Source: an uncultured bacterium (GTDB lineage: Bacteria > Patescibacteriota > Minisyncoccia > Phycocordibacterales > UBA9973). From it: a stretch of DNA of 16,228 nucleotides. Where the stretch lies: NCBI GenBank assembly GCA_903854645.1, contig CAINWY010000096.1:1-16228 (forward strand), read 5' to 3'. A program made the position numbers and the translations under genes. The first letter of the stretch is position 1. The number at the start of each line of letters is the position of its first letter. Under the pieces are notes generated by a model. The model was not told where the DNA came from and did no database searches. It saw nothing but the letters and a program-made list of their open reading frames with translations. Of this stretch, positions 1-6,539 are shown one piece after another.

Positions 1-291
1 ATTAAATCCTGGAGTTCTTCGTTCAGAGAATGCTTGAATTCATTGCCTAAAACGATCACATTACCGAGCGCAATGTTCATAACAGTAGATTCTGATGTCA
101 GAGATTGGTTTATGAAAGTGATCAACAATAATGAATACCTCAAATCTTCAACGAAAGACAAGCAGTTCACTATAGTTCCGCTCGATGGGCCAGAATTTTT
201 ACATATGTGTGATATTAATAATAGCGACTGTGACCCTTTTTTAATCATTGAATCAATAAGTGCTAAAAGAAAAATGGAATTATATGACTAG
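1..291 (+). CDS. 3' end of a gene entering from the left; possibly a PilM/FtsA-like ATPase (partial)
   Basis: The first reading frame is open from base 1 to a TAG at 289-291, so this is the last 96 codons of a gene whose start lies outside the window. A TTG at 34 could be mistaken for a start, but the frame is open before it. The fragment is soluble-looking, has no membrane segment and no motif that settles its family. The short stretch around residues 18-40 (a leucine-proline turn, then a beta strand and an aspartate-rich turn) and the position directly upstream of a baseplate-J-like membrane protein resemble the C-terminus of PilM/FtsA-like actin-fold proteins, which I recall occurring in this arrangement in Parcubacteria. 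That is a guess from context. Its stop overlaps the start of the next gene (ATGACTAG, 284-291), which suggests translational coupling. Confidence 0.45.
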   Translation: MKSWSSSFRECLNSLPKTITLPSAMFITVDSDVRDWFMKVINNNEYLKSSTKDKQFTIVPLDGPEFLHMCDINNSDCDPFLIIESISAKRKMELYD

Positions 292-1705
292 AAAAATTAT
301 CGAGGATATAAAATTAAATAAAAACAAATTACAAGATTTTCGTAATACTAATTCAGCTAAATTTGACATTGTTAAACCGAGTCATCTAATTACCGAAAAA
401 GTAGCTATTCCTTCGGATTTTCATGTTGATATATCTGTTAAGAAATTAAAAAAAGAAAAAGAGGCTATTGTAGAGGATAAATCCACAAAGTATGATTTTT
501 TAAATAAAAATAGTTATTCTCGTTTATCTAATAAGCGTATTTCCGAAACACCACACTTGAAATACAAGAATAAATCCATAAATAAAAAATTACTTGCAAT
601 TTTCATTATTTCTCTACTGATTGGGATATATTATTTGTTATCCACCATTTTTTTTACTGCCAAGGTAATTATTACGCCGAAAAATCAAGTATTCAGTCTA
701 AATGAGCAAAAGTTTCTAGCTTCAAAAAGAAATAATTTGTCATTTGAAGTAATGATTGTTGATGATGTGGACAAAAGGAGTGTCGTTTTGACTAATTCTA
801 AGGAGGTATCAGACAAATCAAAGGGTTTAGTCACTTTCTATAATGAATATAGCAACAAGCCCGTGAAGCTTGCTGCTGGAACATTTATCTCAGACGAGAA
901 AGGCAAATCTTACAAGATAGATAATACTATAAGTATACCTGGTTTTACTCTCAATAATACAAAGGTTATACCAGGACAAATAGACACATCGATGACATCA
1001 TTTTTACCTGGAGATGCATATAATGGAAGCCCAAAGCTTTTACAAATCAATTCATTTAAAGATAGTGATAAATATAAAAAGATATATGGGAACATAAAAA
1101 GTCCACTCGTTGGTGGTGCTCTAGGATTAGTTTACTTTATTGATGACAATCAAAAAGATTTAATTCTATCTAGCTCAACTCAATTTAAAGATAAACTATT
1201 TCGAAAATTAAACGCCTTAGTTCCAGAGGGGTATATTCTTTATCCGAATGCGGTTAATTACAACTATGAATTAAACCAAGAATACATGTCTAAAACCCCA
1301 GCTACTGATATAGACATAAAGGGTACTCTCACGGCTATTTTGTTAAAGAAGGATGAATTATCTTCATCAGTAATTGATAAATTACTTCCGGATATTTTGA
1401 AAACTGAGAAAGGTGAAATTATTGAACCAAATTTATCCAGTTTGTCATTTAATTTTATCGATAGGAATCAGATCATTTCAAAAGAAATGGATAGTATTGA
1501 ATTCAAACTTTTAGGTGATATCGAATTGAAATGGCTACCGAAAGCTGATACATTGAAGGGCTTACTGATAAGTAAAAACAAGGACGATGTACCCGCAATT
1601 TTTAAAAACGACCCTGGTATTACTAATGCGAGTGTAAGTATTTTTCCATTTTGGTCAAATACGCTTCCAGATGATCAGGAAAAGATAAGCATTATAATGA
1701 AATAA
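284..1705 (+). CDS. single-pass membrane protein with baseplate-J-like outer domain
   Basis: A 473-residue protein from ATG 284. The frame is open back to a GTG at 260, but the ATG that overlaps the upstream stop is the better start. Residues about 1-100 are polar and lysine-rich (cytoplasmic), about 103-125 form one hydrophobic membrane segment, and the rest is predicted outside. Just after the membrane comes AKVIITPKNQ, then a module with GLVTFYNEYSNKPVKLAAGT, a Gly-Lys-x-Tyr turn, an IPGF turn and LPGDAYNG. This order matches the baseplate-J-like (gp47-type) proteins often found in CPR genomes next to PilM-like genes. Its role there is unknown; an envelope or pilus-related structure is plausible. 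The gene is markedly AT-rich and rich in Lys, Asn and Ile. No terminator is visible behind it before the infA promoter. Confidence 0.65.
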   Translation: MTRKIIEDIKLNKNKLQDFRNTNSAKFDIVKPSHLITEKVAIPSDFHVDISVKKLKKEKEAIVEDKSTKYDFLNKNSYSRLSNKRISETPHLKYKNKSINKKLLAIFIISLLIGIYYLLSTIFFTAKVIITPKNQVFSLNEQKFLASKRNNLSFEVMIVDDVDKRSVVLTNSKEVSDKSKGLVTFYNEYSNKPVKLAAGTFISDEKGKSYKIDNTISIPGFTLNNTKVIPGQIDTSMTSFLPGDAYNGSPKLLQINSFKDSDKYKKIYGNIKSPLVGGALGLVYFIDDNQKDLILSSSTQFKDKLFRKLNALVPEGYILYPNAVNYNYELNQEYMSKTPATDIDIKGTLTAILLKKDELSSSVIDKLLPDILKTEKGEIIEPNLSSLSFNFIDRNQIISKEMDSIEFKLLGDIELKWLPKADTLKGLLISKNKDDVPAIFKNDPGITNASVSIFPFWSNTLPDDQEKISIIMK

Positions 1706-1716
1706 TTTTTTTATAG

Positions 1717-1745
1717 TTGACGTATAATATTTTATTTGTTATGAT
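1717..1745 (+). promoter_or_regulatory. sigma-70-type promoter for infA
   Basis: TTGACG at 1717-1722 and TATGAT at 1740-1745 are separated by 17 bp. Transcription would start at about 1752, only about six bases before the infA ATG at 1758, so the mRNA would be almost leaderless. A closer TATAAT at 1723-1728 lacks a -35 at the right distance. Confidence 0.65.
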
Positions 1746-1757
1746 AAGAAAACATAA

Positions 1758-1973
1758 ATGAATCAAAAAGACGACAACAATACAGCGATTGGTATAGTTA
1801 CTGAAGCGCTTCCGAATACTCTTTTTAGAGTAGACCTAGGTGATGGAAAGATTATATTAACTTATCTTGCAGGCAAGATGCGCATGCACAGGATTAAGGT
1901 CTTATTGGGAGATAGAGTCGAGGTGCTTTTGGATCCATATGGTGGCAAGGGTAGGATTATAAAGAGAGGTTAA
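1758..1973 (+). CDS. infA: translation initiation factor IF-1
   Basis: A 71-residue protein of the usual IF-1 length, a single S1-type OB fold. Recognisable family features are the N-terminal GIVTEALPNTLFRVDL strand pair, the loop ending in LAGKMRMHRIKVLLGDRVEV, and a basic C-terminus (GGKGRIIKRG). IF-1 sits in the A site of the 30S subunit and works with IF-2 and IF-3 at initiation. It opens the ribosomal operon and is followed by rpmJ, the order typical of bacteria, although the secY-adk-map genes that often precede infA are absent here. It has its own promoter with almost no leader. No Shine-Dalgarno sequence is seen before the start. Confidence 0.95.
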   Translation: MNQKDDNNTAIGIVTEALPNTLFRVDLGDGKIILTYLAGKMRMHRIKVLLGDRVEVLLDPYGGKGRIIKRG

Positions 1974-1995
1974 GAGCCCCTCTTGCATTTTTATT
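1965..1995 (+). terminator. weak hairpin plus T-run after infA
   Basis: AGAGG (1965-1969) can pair with CCTCT (1979-1983); alternatively AAGAG (1972-1976) pairs with CTCTT (1980-1984) over a CCC loop. Both are followed by GCATTTTTATTT. The stems are only five base pairs and exclude each other, so this is at best a leaky terminator or attenuator between infA and rpmJ. Confidence 0.35.
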
Positions 1996-2007
1996 TAAAT
2001 AGTGTAA

Positions 2008-2013
2008 TATAAT
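2008..2013 (+). promoter_or_regulatory. possible -10 box upstream of rpmJ
   Basis: A perfect TATAAT lies at 2008-2013. The only -35 candidate is TTGCAT at 1983-1988 with a long 19-bp spacer, inside the hairpin region after infA. If used, transcription would start near 2020 and give a leader of about 59 bases that holds a small hairpin (TTTCTT 2056-2061 with AAGAAA 2068-2073) just before the rpmJ start. Confidence 0.35.
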
Positions 2014-2078
2014 GCGAGTGCTTAATGAAGATTATATAGGGCATACACCCTTATTTTTCTTTTGTATAAGAAACATAT

Positions 2079-2189
2079 ATGAAAATCAAATCATCAATTA
2101 AAAAAATCTGTGCAAAATGTAAAATGGTAAAACGAGAAGGTCATCTCCGTATTATTTGTTCAAATCCAAAACATAAACAAAAACAATAA
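2079..2189 (+). CDS. rpmJ: 50S ribosomal protein bL36
   Basis: A 36-residue protein starting MKIKSSIKKICAKCKMVKR, of the usual bL36 length of about 37-38. The zinc ligands are all present: Cys11, Cys14, Cys27 and His32, the C-x2-C-x12-C-x4-H pattern of the zinc-binding form. bL36 binds 23S rRNA in the large subunit. It lies between infA and rpsM, its standard place. The gene ends five bases before rpsM. No Shine-Dalgarno sequence is visible; the start is preceded by an AT-only stretch. Confidence 0.95.
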   Translation: MKIKSSIKKICAKCKMVKREGHLRIICSNPKHKQKQ

Positions 2190-2194
2190 TTTAT

Positions 2195-2575
2195 ATGAGA
2201 ATTCTAGGTATAACAATCGCAAACAATAAACATTTAGACGTCGGACTTACTGCTTTATATGGCATAGGTATATCTCGAGCACGTGCTATTTTAAAGGAGG
2301 TCAATATTGACCCAACAACAAAAGCAGACACTCTTACAATTGATCAGGAAAATGCAATCCGTAAGGTAATAGAAACAATGACAATAGAAGGAGTATTAAA
2401 GCGTGAAATTGCATCAAACATTAAAAGATTGAAAGACATCAAATCATACCGAGGAGTGAGACATATGAGAAGACTTCCAGTTAATGGCCAAAGAACAAAG
2501 ACAAATTCTAGAACTATCAGGGGTAACGTCAGAAAGACAATGGCATCTGGTCGCCGAAAGGAAAGTAAAACTTAA
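2195..2575 (+). CDS. rpsM: 30S ribosomal protein uS13
   Basis: A 126-residue protein, close to the usual 115-125. It begins MRILGITIANNKHLDVGLTA and has the helix-two-turn-helix region with GIGISRARAILKE. The basic C-terminal tail carries RHMRRLPVNGQRTKTNSRT, the most conserved part of uS13, which contacts 16S rRNA and tRNA in the 30S head. It is followed nine bases later by rpsK. No Shine-Dalgarno sequence is seen ahead of the ATG. Confidence 0.96.
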   Translation: MRILGITIANNKHLDVGLTALYGIGISRARAILKEVNIDPTTKADTLTIDQENAIRKVIETMTIEGVLKREIASNIKRLKDIKSYRGVRHMRRLPVNGQRTKTNSRTIRGNVRKTMASGRRKESKT

Positions 2576-2584
2576 TTAAATCAT

Positions 2585-3037
2585 ATGGGAAAGATTAAAA
2601 TAATAAACAAAAAAGAAGAAGGCAAAATAGTTGAAGGAGATGCAGTAGTAGCAGAAGCTCCTAAAGCATCTGTAAAAGTACCCAAAAGTAAGGTTATTTC
2701 AGGTACATTGCACGTAGAAGCTACTTTTAACAATACAAAGGTGGTTCTTTCTGATAAGAATGGTAATACTTTATTCTGGACTTCAGCTGGAGCATTGGGT
2801 TTTAAGGGAGCAAAGAAGGGTACACCGTTTGCTGCCTCAAAAGCTGGATCAGTCATAGGTGAAAAAGCAAAAGCACTTGGTATTAAAGAAGTTGATGTAA
2901 AAGTCAAAGGAGTCGGTAGTGGACGTGAACCTACAATCAGAGCATTTATGGCTTATGATATAGAAATATCAGGGGTCAGAGATTTAACTCCAGTTCCACA
3001 TAACGGTCCTAAACCAAAGAAACCTCGTAGAGTATAA
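2585..3037 (+). CDS. rpsK: 30S ribosomal protein uS11
   Basis: A 150-residue protein, about 20 residues longer than typical uS11 because of a Lys/Glu/Ala-rich N-terminal extension (about residues 1-35). The conserved core begins with the strand GTLHVEATFNNTKVVLSD, continues with the Ser-Ala-Gly-Ala-Leu-Gly-Phe-Lys-Gly motif, and ends with the basic TPVPHNGPKPKKPRRV tail that lines the mRNA exit path of the 30S platform. It stands between rpsM and rpsD, five bases before rpsD. No Shine-Dalgarno sequence is visible. Confidence 0.96.
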   Translation: MGKIKIINKKEEGKIVEGDAVVAEAPKASVKVPKSKVISGTLHVEATFNNTKVVLSDKNGNTLFWTSAGALGFKGAKKGTPFAASKAGSVIGEKAKALGIKEVDVKVKGVGSGREPTIRAFMAYDIEISGVRDLTPVPHNGPKPKKPRRV

Positions 3038-3042
3038 AAATT

Positions 3043-3657
3043 ATGAAAAATGTCAAAAAATATAAAATAGGAAGAAGATTAGGTGCAGGAGTGTTTGAGA
3101 AATGTCAAACAGCTAAGTTCGTTGCATCTGAAGCTCGTCACCTCAAAAATTCCAAGAACAAGAGACCCAAGGCTCTTTCAGGATATGCTCTTCAGTTCGT
3201 AGAAAAACAAAAAGTTCGCTTTATGTACAACATAAGTGAAAAGCAATTTTCAAATTATATCAAAGAAGCTGTTGCTACAAAGACAAAGGGTGCAGTCGCT
3301 ACTGAAGTTTTATATGAATTACTAGAAAATAGACTTGATAATGTAACTTACAGACTAGGACTAGCACACACACGCCGTCTTTCACGTCAAATGGTATCTC
3401 ATGGACACATCACTATAAATGGAGTCAAAACTACTGTGCCTTCCCTACGCGTTAAAGTAGGAGACACTATAGTAGTTCGTCTAGGAAGTCAAAAGAGTCC
3501 CATGTTTGCTGAAATGGTAAAAAAGTCAAAAGAATATACACCTCCGAACTGGCTCACTTTTAATGCAGAAACTCTCACAGGAAAAATAGTTGGCAAACCA
3601 AAGAATATTGATGGTTTTCTTGATCTAAATACTGTGCTCGAATTTTATAGTCGTTAA
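3043..3657 (+). CDS. rpsD: 30S ribosomal protein uS4
   Basis: A 204-residue protein of normal uS4 length. The middle part has LSGYALQFVEKQKVRFMYN, and the S4 RNA-binding domain follows with ENRLDNVTYRLGLAHTRRLS and SHGHITINGVK. uS4 is a primary 16S rRNA binder and often an operon autoregulator. The N-terminus has only one cysteine (residue 21), so the four-cysteine zinc cluster found in many uS4 proteins is missing. The gene is followed by a 65-base spacer, the longest inside the operon after rpsM, which holds a GNRA-capped hairpin in front of rpoA. Confidence 0.96.
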   Translation: MKNVKKYKIGRRLGAGVFEKCQTAKFVASEARHLKNSKNKRPKALSGYALQFVEKQKVRFMYNISEKQFSNYIKEAVATKTKGAVATEVLYELLENRLDNVTYRLGLAHTRRLSRQMVSHGHITINGVKTTVPSLRVKVGDTIVVRLGSQKSPMFAEMVKKSKEYTPPNWLTFNAETLTGKIVGKPKNIDGFLDLNTVLEFYSR

Positions 3658-3696
3658 TTATATTAGTAACGTATGGTTAATTTTAATAAATAATTT

Positions 3697-3717
3697 ATTG
3701 CGGGGCAACTCGCCAAT
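3697..3717 (+). promoter_or_regulatory. GNRA-capped hairpin upstream of rpoA start
   Basis: ATTGCGGG (3697-3704) pairs with CTCG-C-CAAT (3709-3717) around a GCAA tetraloop, with one bulged C at 3713 and one G-U pair. The stem ends five bases before the rpoA ATG. It is GC-rich compared with its surroundings and has no T-run, so it is more likely an mRNA control or processing element than a terminator. Confidence 0.5.
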
Positions 3718-3722
3718 ATCAT

Positions 3723-4697
3723 ATGTCTCATTTAAATATCATTTTACCATCCAAGTTATCTATAGTTTCTGAAATAGATACAAAAGGTGTATACGAAATA
3801 GAAGGACTTTATCCTGGGTATGGACATACCTTAGGTAATTCTCTGCGTCGTATTATACTTTCTTCACTTTCAGGTGCTGCTATTACAACTCTTAAAATCG
3901 ACGGTGTTGATCATGAATTTTCAGTTATGGATGGCGTAAAGGAGGATGTTATAACTATACTACTTCATTTGAAACAGGTTCGTTTTCGTTTACTTACAGA
4001 TGAACCTCAAACTGTGAAGCTTTCAATAAAAGGACCAAAAGTAGTTACCGCAGATGATATTAGTGTCAGCGGTCAAGTAGAAGTTTTAAATAAGGATTTA
4101 TACATTGCAGAGGTTACAACAAAAACAAATTTTAATATAGAAATGACAGTTGAGAAGGGTCTTGGCTTTGTACCAAAAGACGTTCATCAAAAAGCAAAGA
4201 ATGAAGTAGGGACTATTTCTCTCGATGCTATTTTTACTCCTATCCGTCGCGTATCATATGAAGTTGAAAATATGCGTGTAGGAGACAAGACAAACCATAA
4301 CCGTCTACGTATGACAATTGAGACAGATGGCACTCTTACACCTCGTGAGGCTCTAGAGCAAGCTATTACAACTATGGTTGAGCAGCTTCAAGCTATCGTA
4401 GGATTTACAGTTGTAAACAGATCAGTACTTGAAAATATAGAAGAGGTTAAAGATATAAAAGATGATACTGAAGATAAAGGAGAGGCAAATGAATTTACTG
4501 ATATTCTAAAGACCCGTATTGATACACTTAAGCTATCTACTAGAACATTAAATGCATTAACAGATGCAAATATCCGTACAATAGGAGGAGTGGCTAGAAA
4601 AAGAAAAGAGGATTTACTTGAAATTGATGGCATAGGGGACAAGGGGATACAAGAAATCAAGAAAGTTCTTGGTGAATATAATATAACACTTAAATAA
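3723..4697 (+). CDS. rpoA: DNA-directed RNA polymerase subunit alpha
   Basis: A 324-residue alpha subunit with both domains. The N-terminal assembly domain has the family signature GYGHTLGNSLRRIILSSL at about residues 32-49 and spans to about residue 235. A short acidic linker (VKDIKDDTEDKGEAN) follows. The C-terminal helix-hairpin-helix domain at about 257-324 includes LSTRTLNALTDANIRTIGGV and IDGIGDKGIQEIKKVL, the part that binds UP elements and activators. It is in its usual place between rpsD and rplQ. The 65-base leader carries a stem-loop that may modulate translation. Confidence 0.97.
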   Translation: MSHLNIILPSKLSIVSEIDTKGVYEIEGLYPGYGHTLGNSLRRIILSSLSGAAITTLKIDGVDHEFSVMDGVKEDVITILLHLKQVRFRLLTDEPQTVKLSIKGPKVVTADDISVSGQVEVLNKDLYIAEVTTKTNFNIEMTVEKGLGFVPKDVHQKAKNEVGTISLDAIFTPIRRVSYEVENMRVGDKTNHNRLRMTIETDGTLTPREALEQAITTMVEQLQAIVGFTVVNRSVLENIEEVKDIKDDTEDKGEANEFTDILKTRIDTLKLSTRTLNALTDANIRTIGGVARKRKEDLLEIDGIGDKGIQEIKKVLGEYNITLK

Positions 4698-4719
4698 TTA
4701 GTAATTAATAGTAAAATTT

Positions 4720-5073
4720 ATGAGACACGGAAATAATGTAAGAAAATTTGGAAGAAATAAGAATCAACGTCACGCTCTAATGAAGGGGTTGATGCTTTCT
4801 CTTATTGCTCACGGCAAGATAGAGACGACAGAGGCAAAAGCAAAGGAACTTCGTCCAGCTATTGAGAAGATGATAACAAAGGCAAACCTAGGAACTCTCG
4901 CTTCACGCAGACTTGTCACTTCACGTTTATATGGACTAACAAGTGAAGCAGCAAAATTAATTGATAAAGTAGCTCCAAAATACAAAGGTCAGGGTGGAGG
5001 ATATACACGTATTACCAAAATGCCACGTCGCCTAGGTGATGCTAGTAAGATGGCAATAATAGAATTTATATAA
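4720..5073 (+). CDS. rplQ: 50S ribosomal protein bL17
   Basis: A 117-residue protein of the usual bL17 length, starting MRHGNNVRKFGRNKNQRHAL, with the conserved helix LMLSLIAHGKIETTEAKAKELRP and the C-terminal RITKMPRRLGDASKMAIIEF. bL17 lies near the polypeptide exit of the large subunit. It follows rpoA by 22 bases and is only one base from rplM, so the two are surely co-transcribed. No Shine-Dalgarno sequence is visible ahead of it. Confidence 0.96.
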   Translation: MRHGNNVRKFGRNKNQRHALMKGLMLSLIAHGKIETTEAKAKELRPAIEKMITKANLGTLASRRLVTSRLYGLTSEAAKLIDKVAPKYKGQGGGYTRITKMPRRLGDASKMAIIEFI

Positions 5074-5074
5074 T

Positions 5075-5425
5075 ATGACAAAAGTACACACAATTGATGC
5101 TACTGATAAGATTTTAGGCCATGTTGCAAGTGCAGCTGCCAAGGCTCTTATGGGTAAGACATCCGCAGATTATACTGCAAATACAGTCGCAGATGTTCGC
5201 GTTTACATCAAGAATGCTTCCAAAACAAAAATGACAGAAAGAAGAATGAAAGAGACTCTACATGAGACTTATTCCGGTCAAGCTGGTGGCTTTAAGGTTA
5301 AAACAAATGCAAAGATAATAGACACAAAGGGATGGAAGGGTCTATATGAACTTGCAGTATTTGGTATGCTTCCTTCAAATAAACTTCGACCATTAATGAT
5401 GAAGCGTTTAACAATAACAGAATAA
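5075..5425 (+). CDS. rplM: 50S ribosomal protein uL13 (short form)
   Basis: A 116-residue protein; typical bacterial uL13 is about 140-150. It keeps the core: IDATDKILGHVASAAAKALMGK, the Tyr-Thr turn, a Val-Tyr-Ile-Lys-Asn-Ala strand, and VFGMLPSNKLRPLMMKRL near the end. About a dozen residues are missing at the N-terminus and the C-terminal tail is cut short. No frameshift is evident and the neighbours are intact, so this is probably a genuine reduction, as expected in CPR ribosomes. The start overlaps the rplQ stop region (TAATATG), which suggests coupling. Confidence 0.93.
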   Translation: MTKVHTIDATDKILGHVASAAAKALMGKTSADYTANTVADVRVYIKNASKTKMTERRMKETLHETYSGQAGGFKVKTNAKIIDTKGWKGLYELAVFGMLPSNKLRPLMMKRLTITE

Positions 5426-5432
5426 TAATTTT

Positions 5433-5849
5433 ATGGCAGAAAAGAAAATTACATCCACAAAAGAATATTTTAGAGCTATAGGACGTCGCAAGACAGCAGT
5501 CGCTGTTGTACGTTTGTACAAAGCTGCAAAGACTACTTACAAAGTCAACGGAAAGGATTTTACAGAATATTTCCCTACGCCAGAACTAAAGAAGATAGTT
5601 ACAGGTGCATTTGAGACAGCAACACCGGCTGAGAAGTTTGAAGTAATAGTCACCACAAAGGGTGGAGGCTCACATGCTCAAGCAGAAGCAGTTCGCCATG
5701 GTATATCTCGTGCTCTAGTCCTATTTGATGCAGAACTTCGAGGTACACTCAAGAAAGCAAAAATGCTCAAGCGCGATCCTCGTATGGTTGAAAGAAAGAA
5801 ATTCGGATTAAAGAAAGCCCGTAAATCACCACAGTGGTCAAAAAGATAA
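5433..5849 (+). CDS. rpsI: 30S ribosomal protein uS9
   Basis: A 138-residue protein, near the usual 130. Features are the N-terminal AIGRRKTAVAVVRLYK, the GKDFTEYFP turn, the glycine-rich KGGGSHAQAEAVRHGISRAL, and the C-terminal KKARKSPQWSKR. The final Ser-Lys-Arg contacts P-site tRNA. It follows rplM by seven bases, the conserved rplM-rpsI pair, and is the last gene of the operon: a strong hairpin terminator begins ten bases after its stop. Confidence 0.96.
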   Translation: MAEKKITSTKEYFRAIGRRKTAVAVVRLYKAAKTTYKVNGKDFTEYFPTPELKKIVTGAFETATPAEKFEVIVTTKGGGSHAQAEAVRHGISRALVLFDAELRGTLKKAKMLKRDPRMVERKKFGLKKARKSPQWSKR

Positions 5850-5858
5850 TATTTATAT

Positions 5859-5888
5859 AAAATCAGACTTTGAAAAAAGTCTGATTTT
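5859..5888 (+). terminator. terminator of the ribosomal operon
   Basis: A perfect 12-bp inverted repeat: AAAATCAGACTT (5859-5870), loop TGAAAA, AAGTCTGATTTT (5877-5888). The run of T at the end of the stem fits an intrinsic terminator. The -35 box of the grpE promoter lies in its loop, so terminator and promoter share the same DNA. Confidence 0.8.
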
Positions 5889-5898
5889 ATATTATAAT
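5870..5898 (+). promoter_or_regulatory. grpE promoter, predicted leaderless start
   Basis: TTGAAA (5870-5875), a 17-bp spacer and a perfect TATAAT (5893-5898). The expected start of transcription, seven bases past the -10, is at 5905, the A of the grpE ATG. There is no room for a ribosome binding site, so translation would begin on a leaderless mRNA. Confidence 0.75.
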
Positions 5899-5904
5899 AG
5901 TGAT

Positions 5905-6501
5905 ATGAAAGATGAAGATATACAACAAGATACAGAATTATATGAATCAAAAGAGGCAGATTTTCAAGACTTAGAATTCGTAGAATCTACAGAAGATGGA
6001 GAGGTATTGCCTACAAAAGACGTAGCAAAGAGGCTTCGTGAAGAGATAAAGACTTTAAGGAAGGAAAAGGAAGAGTATTTGACTGGTTGGCAGAGAGCAA
6101 AAGCAGACTACGTAAATTTACAAAAAGAGCTTGATTTAGCCCGTATAAATATATCAATCATATCTAAAGAAAAAATGGTAGAGAAATTACTACCCGCTCT
6201 TGATAGTTTCGAGATGGCATTTTTAAACAAGGAGCATTGGGAAAAGATAGACAAGGATTGGCAGAATGGTATAACTTCTATTTATCAACAATTAATCCTC
6301 GGGTTAAGTAATGCAGGAATAGAAAAAATAAATGAGGCTAATGTTGCTTTTGATACAAATATTCATCAATCTATTAATATAGTAGATACTTCAGATGAGA
6401 GTAAGGATCATACAGTGGAAAAAGTTTTGCAAGTAGGGTATAGAATAGGTGAAAGAGTAATACGCCCAGCAAAAGTTTCAATTTACGAATATAAGAAATA
6501 A
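5905..6501 (+). CDS. grpE: nucleotide exchange factor GrpE
   Basis: A 198-residue protein of typical length. An acidic N-terminal tail (1-35) precedes a long charged helix (about 38-95, KRLREEIKTLRKEKEEYLTG), a helical middle part, and a C-terminal beta domain (about 145-198). That domain holds VLQVGYRIGERVIRPAKVSI, the GrpE signature. GrpE releases ADP from DnaK. It starts the chaperone block, but dnaK lies 770 bases downstream with its own promoter, and a strong terminator follows grpE, so grpE is transcribed alone. The ATG coincides with the predicted transcription start. Confidence 0.96.
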   Translation: MKDEDIQQDTELYESKEADFQDLEFVESTEDGEVLPTKDVAKRLREEIKTLRKEKEEYLTGWQRAKADYVNLQKELDLARINISIISKEKMVEKLLPALDSFEMAFLNKEHWEKIDKDWQNGITSIYQQLILGLSNAGIEKINEANVAFDTNIHQSINIVDTSDESKDHTVEKVLQVGYRIGERVIRPAKVSIYEYKK

Positions 6502-6539
6502 ATAAAACAGAGTAAGGCAAGACCTTACTCTGTTTTATT
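6501..6539. terminator. bidirectional terminator between grpE and the regulator gene
   Basis: A perfect 17-bp inverted repeat, AATAAAACAGAGTAAGG (6501-6517) and its complement (6523-6539), around the loop CAAGA. On the plus strand it ends in TTTTATTTTT after grpE. On the minus strand the last four codons and the stop of the regulator gene lie inside the stem, and the distal arm with its T-rich end follows. It can serve both converging genes. Confidence 0.9.
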
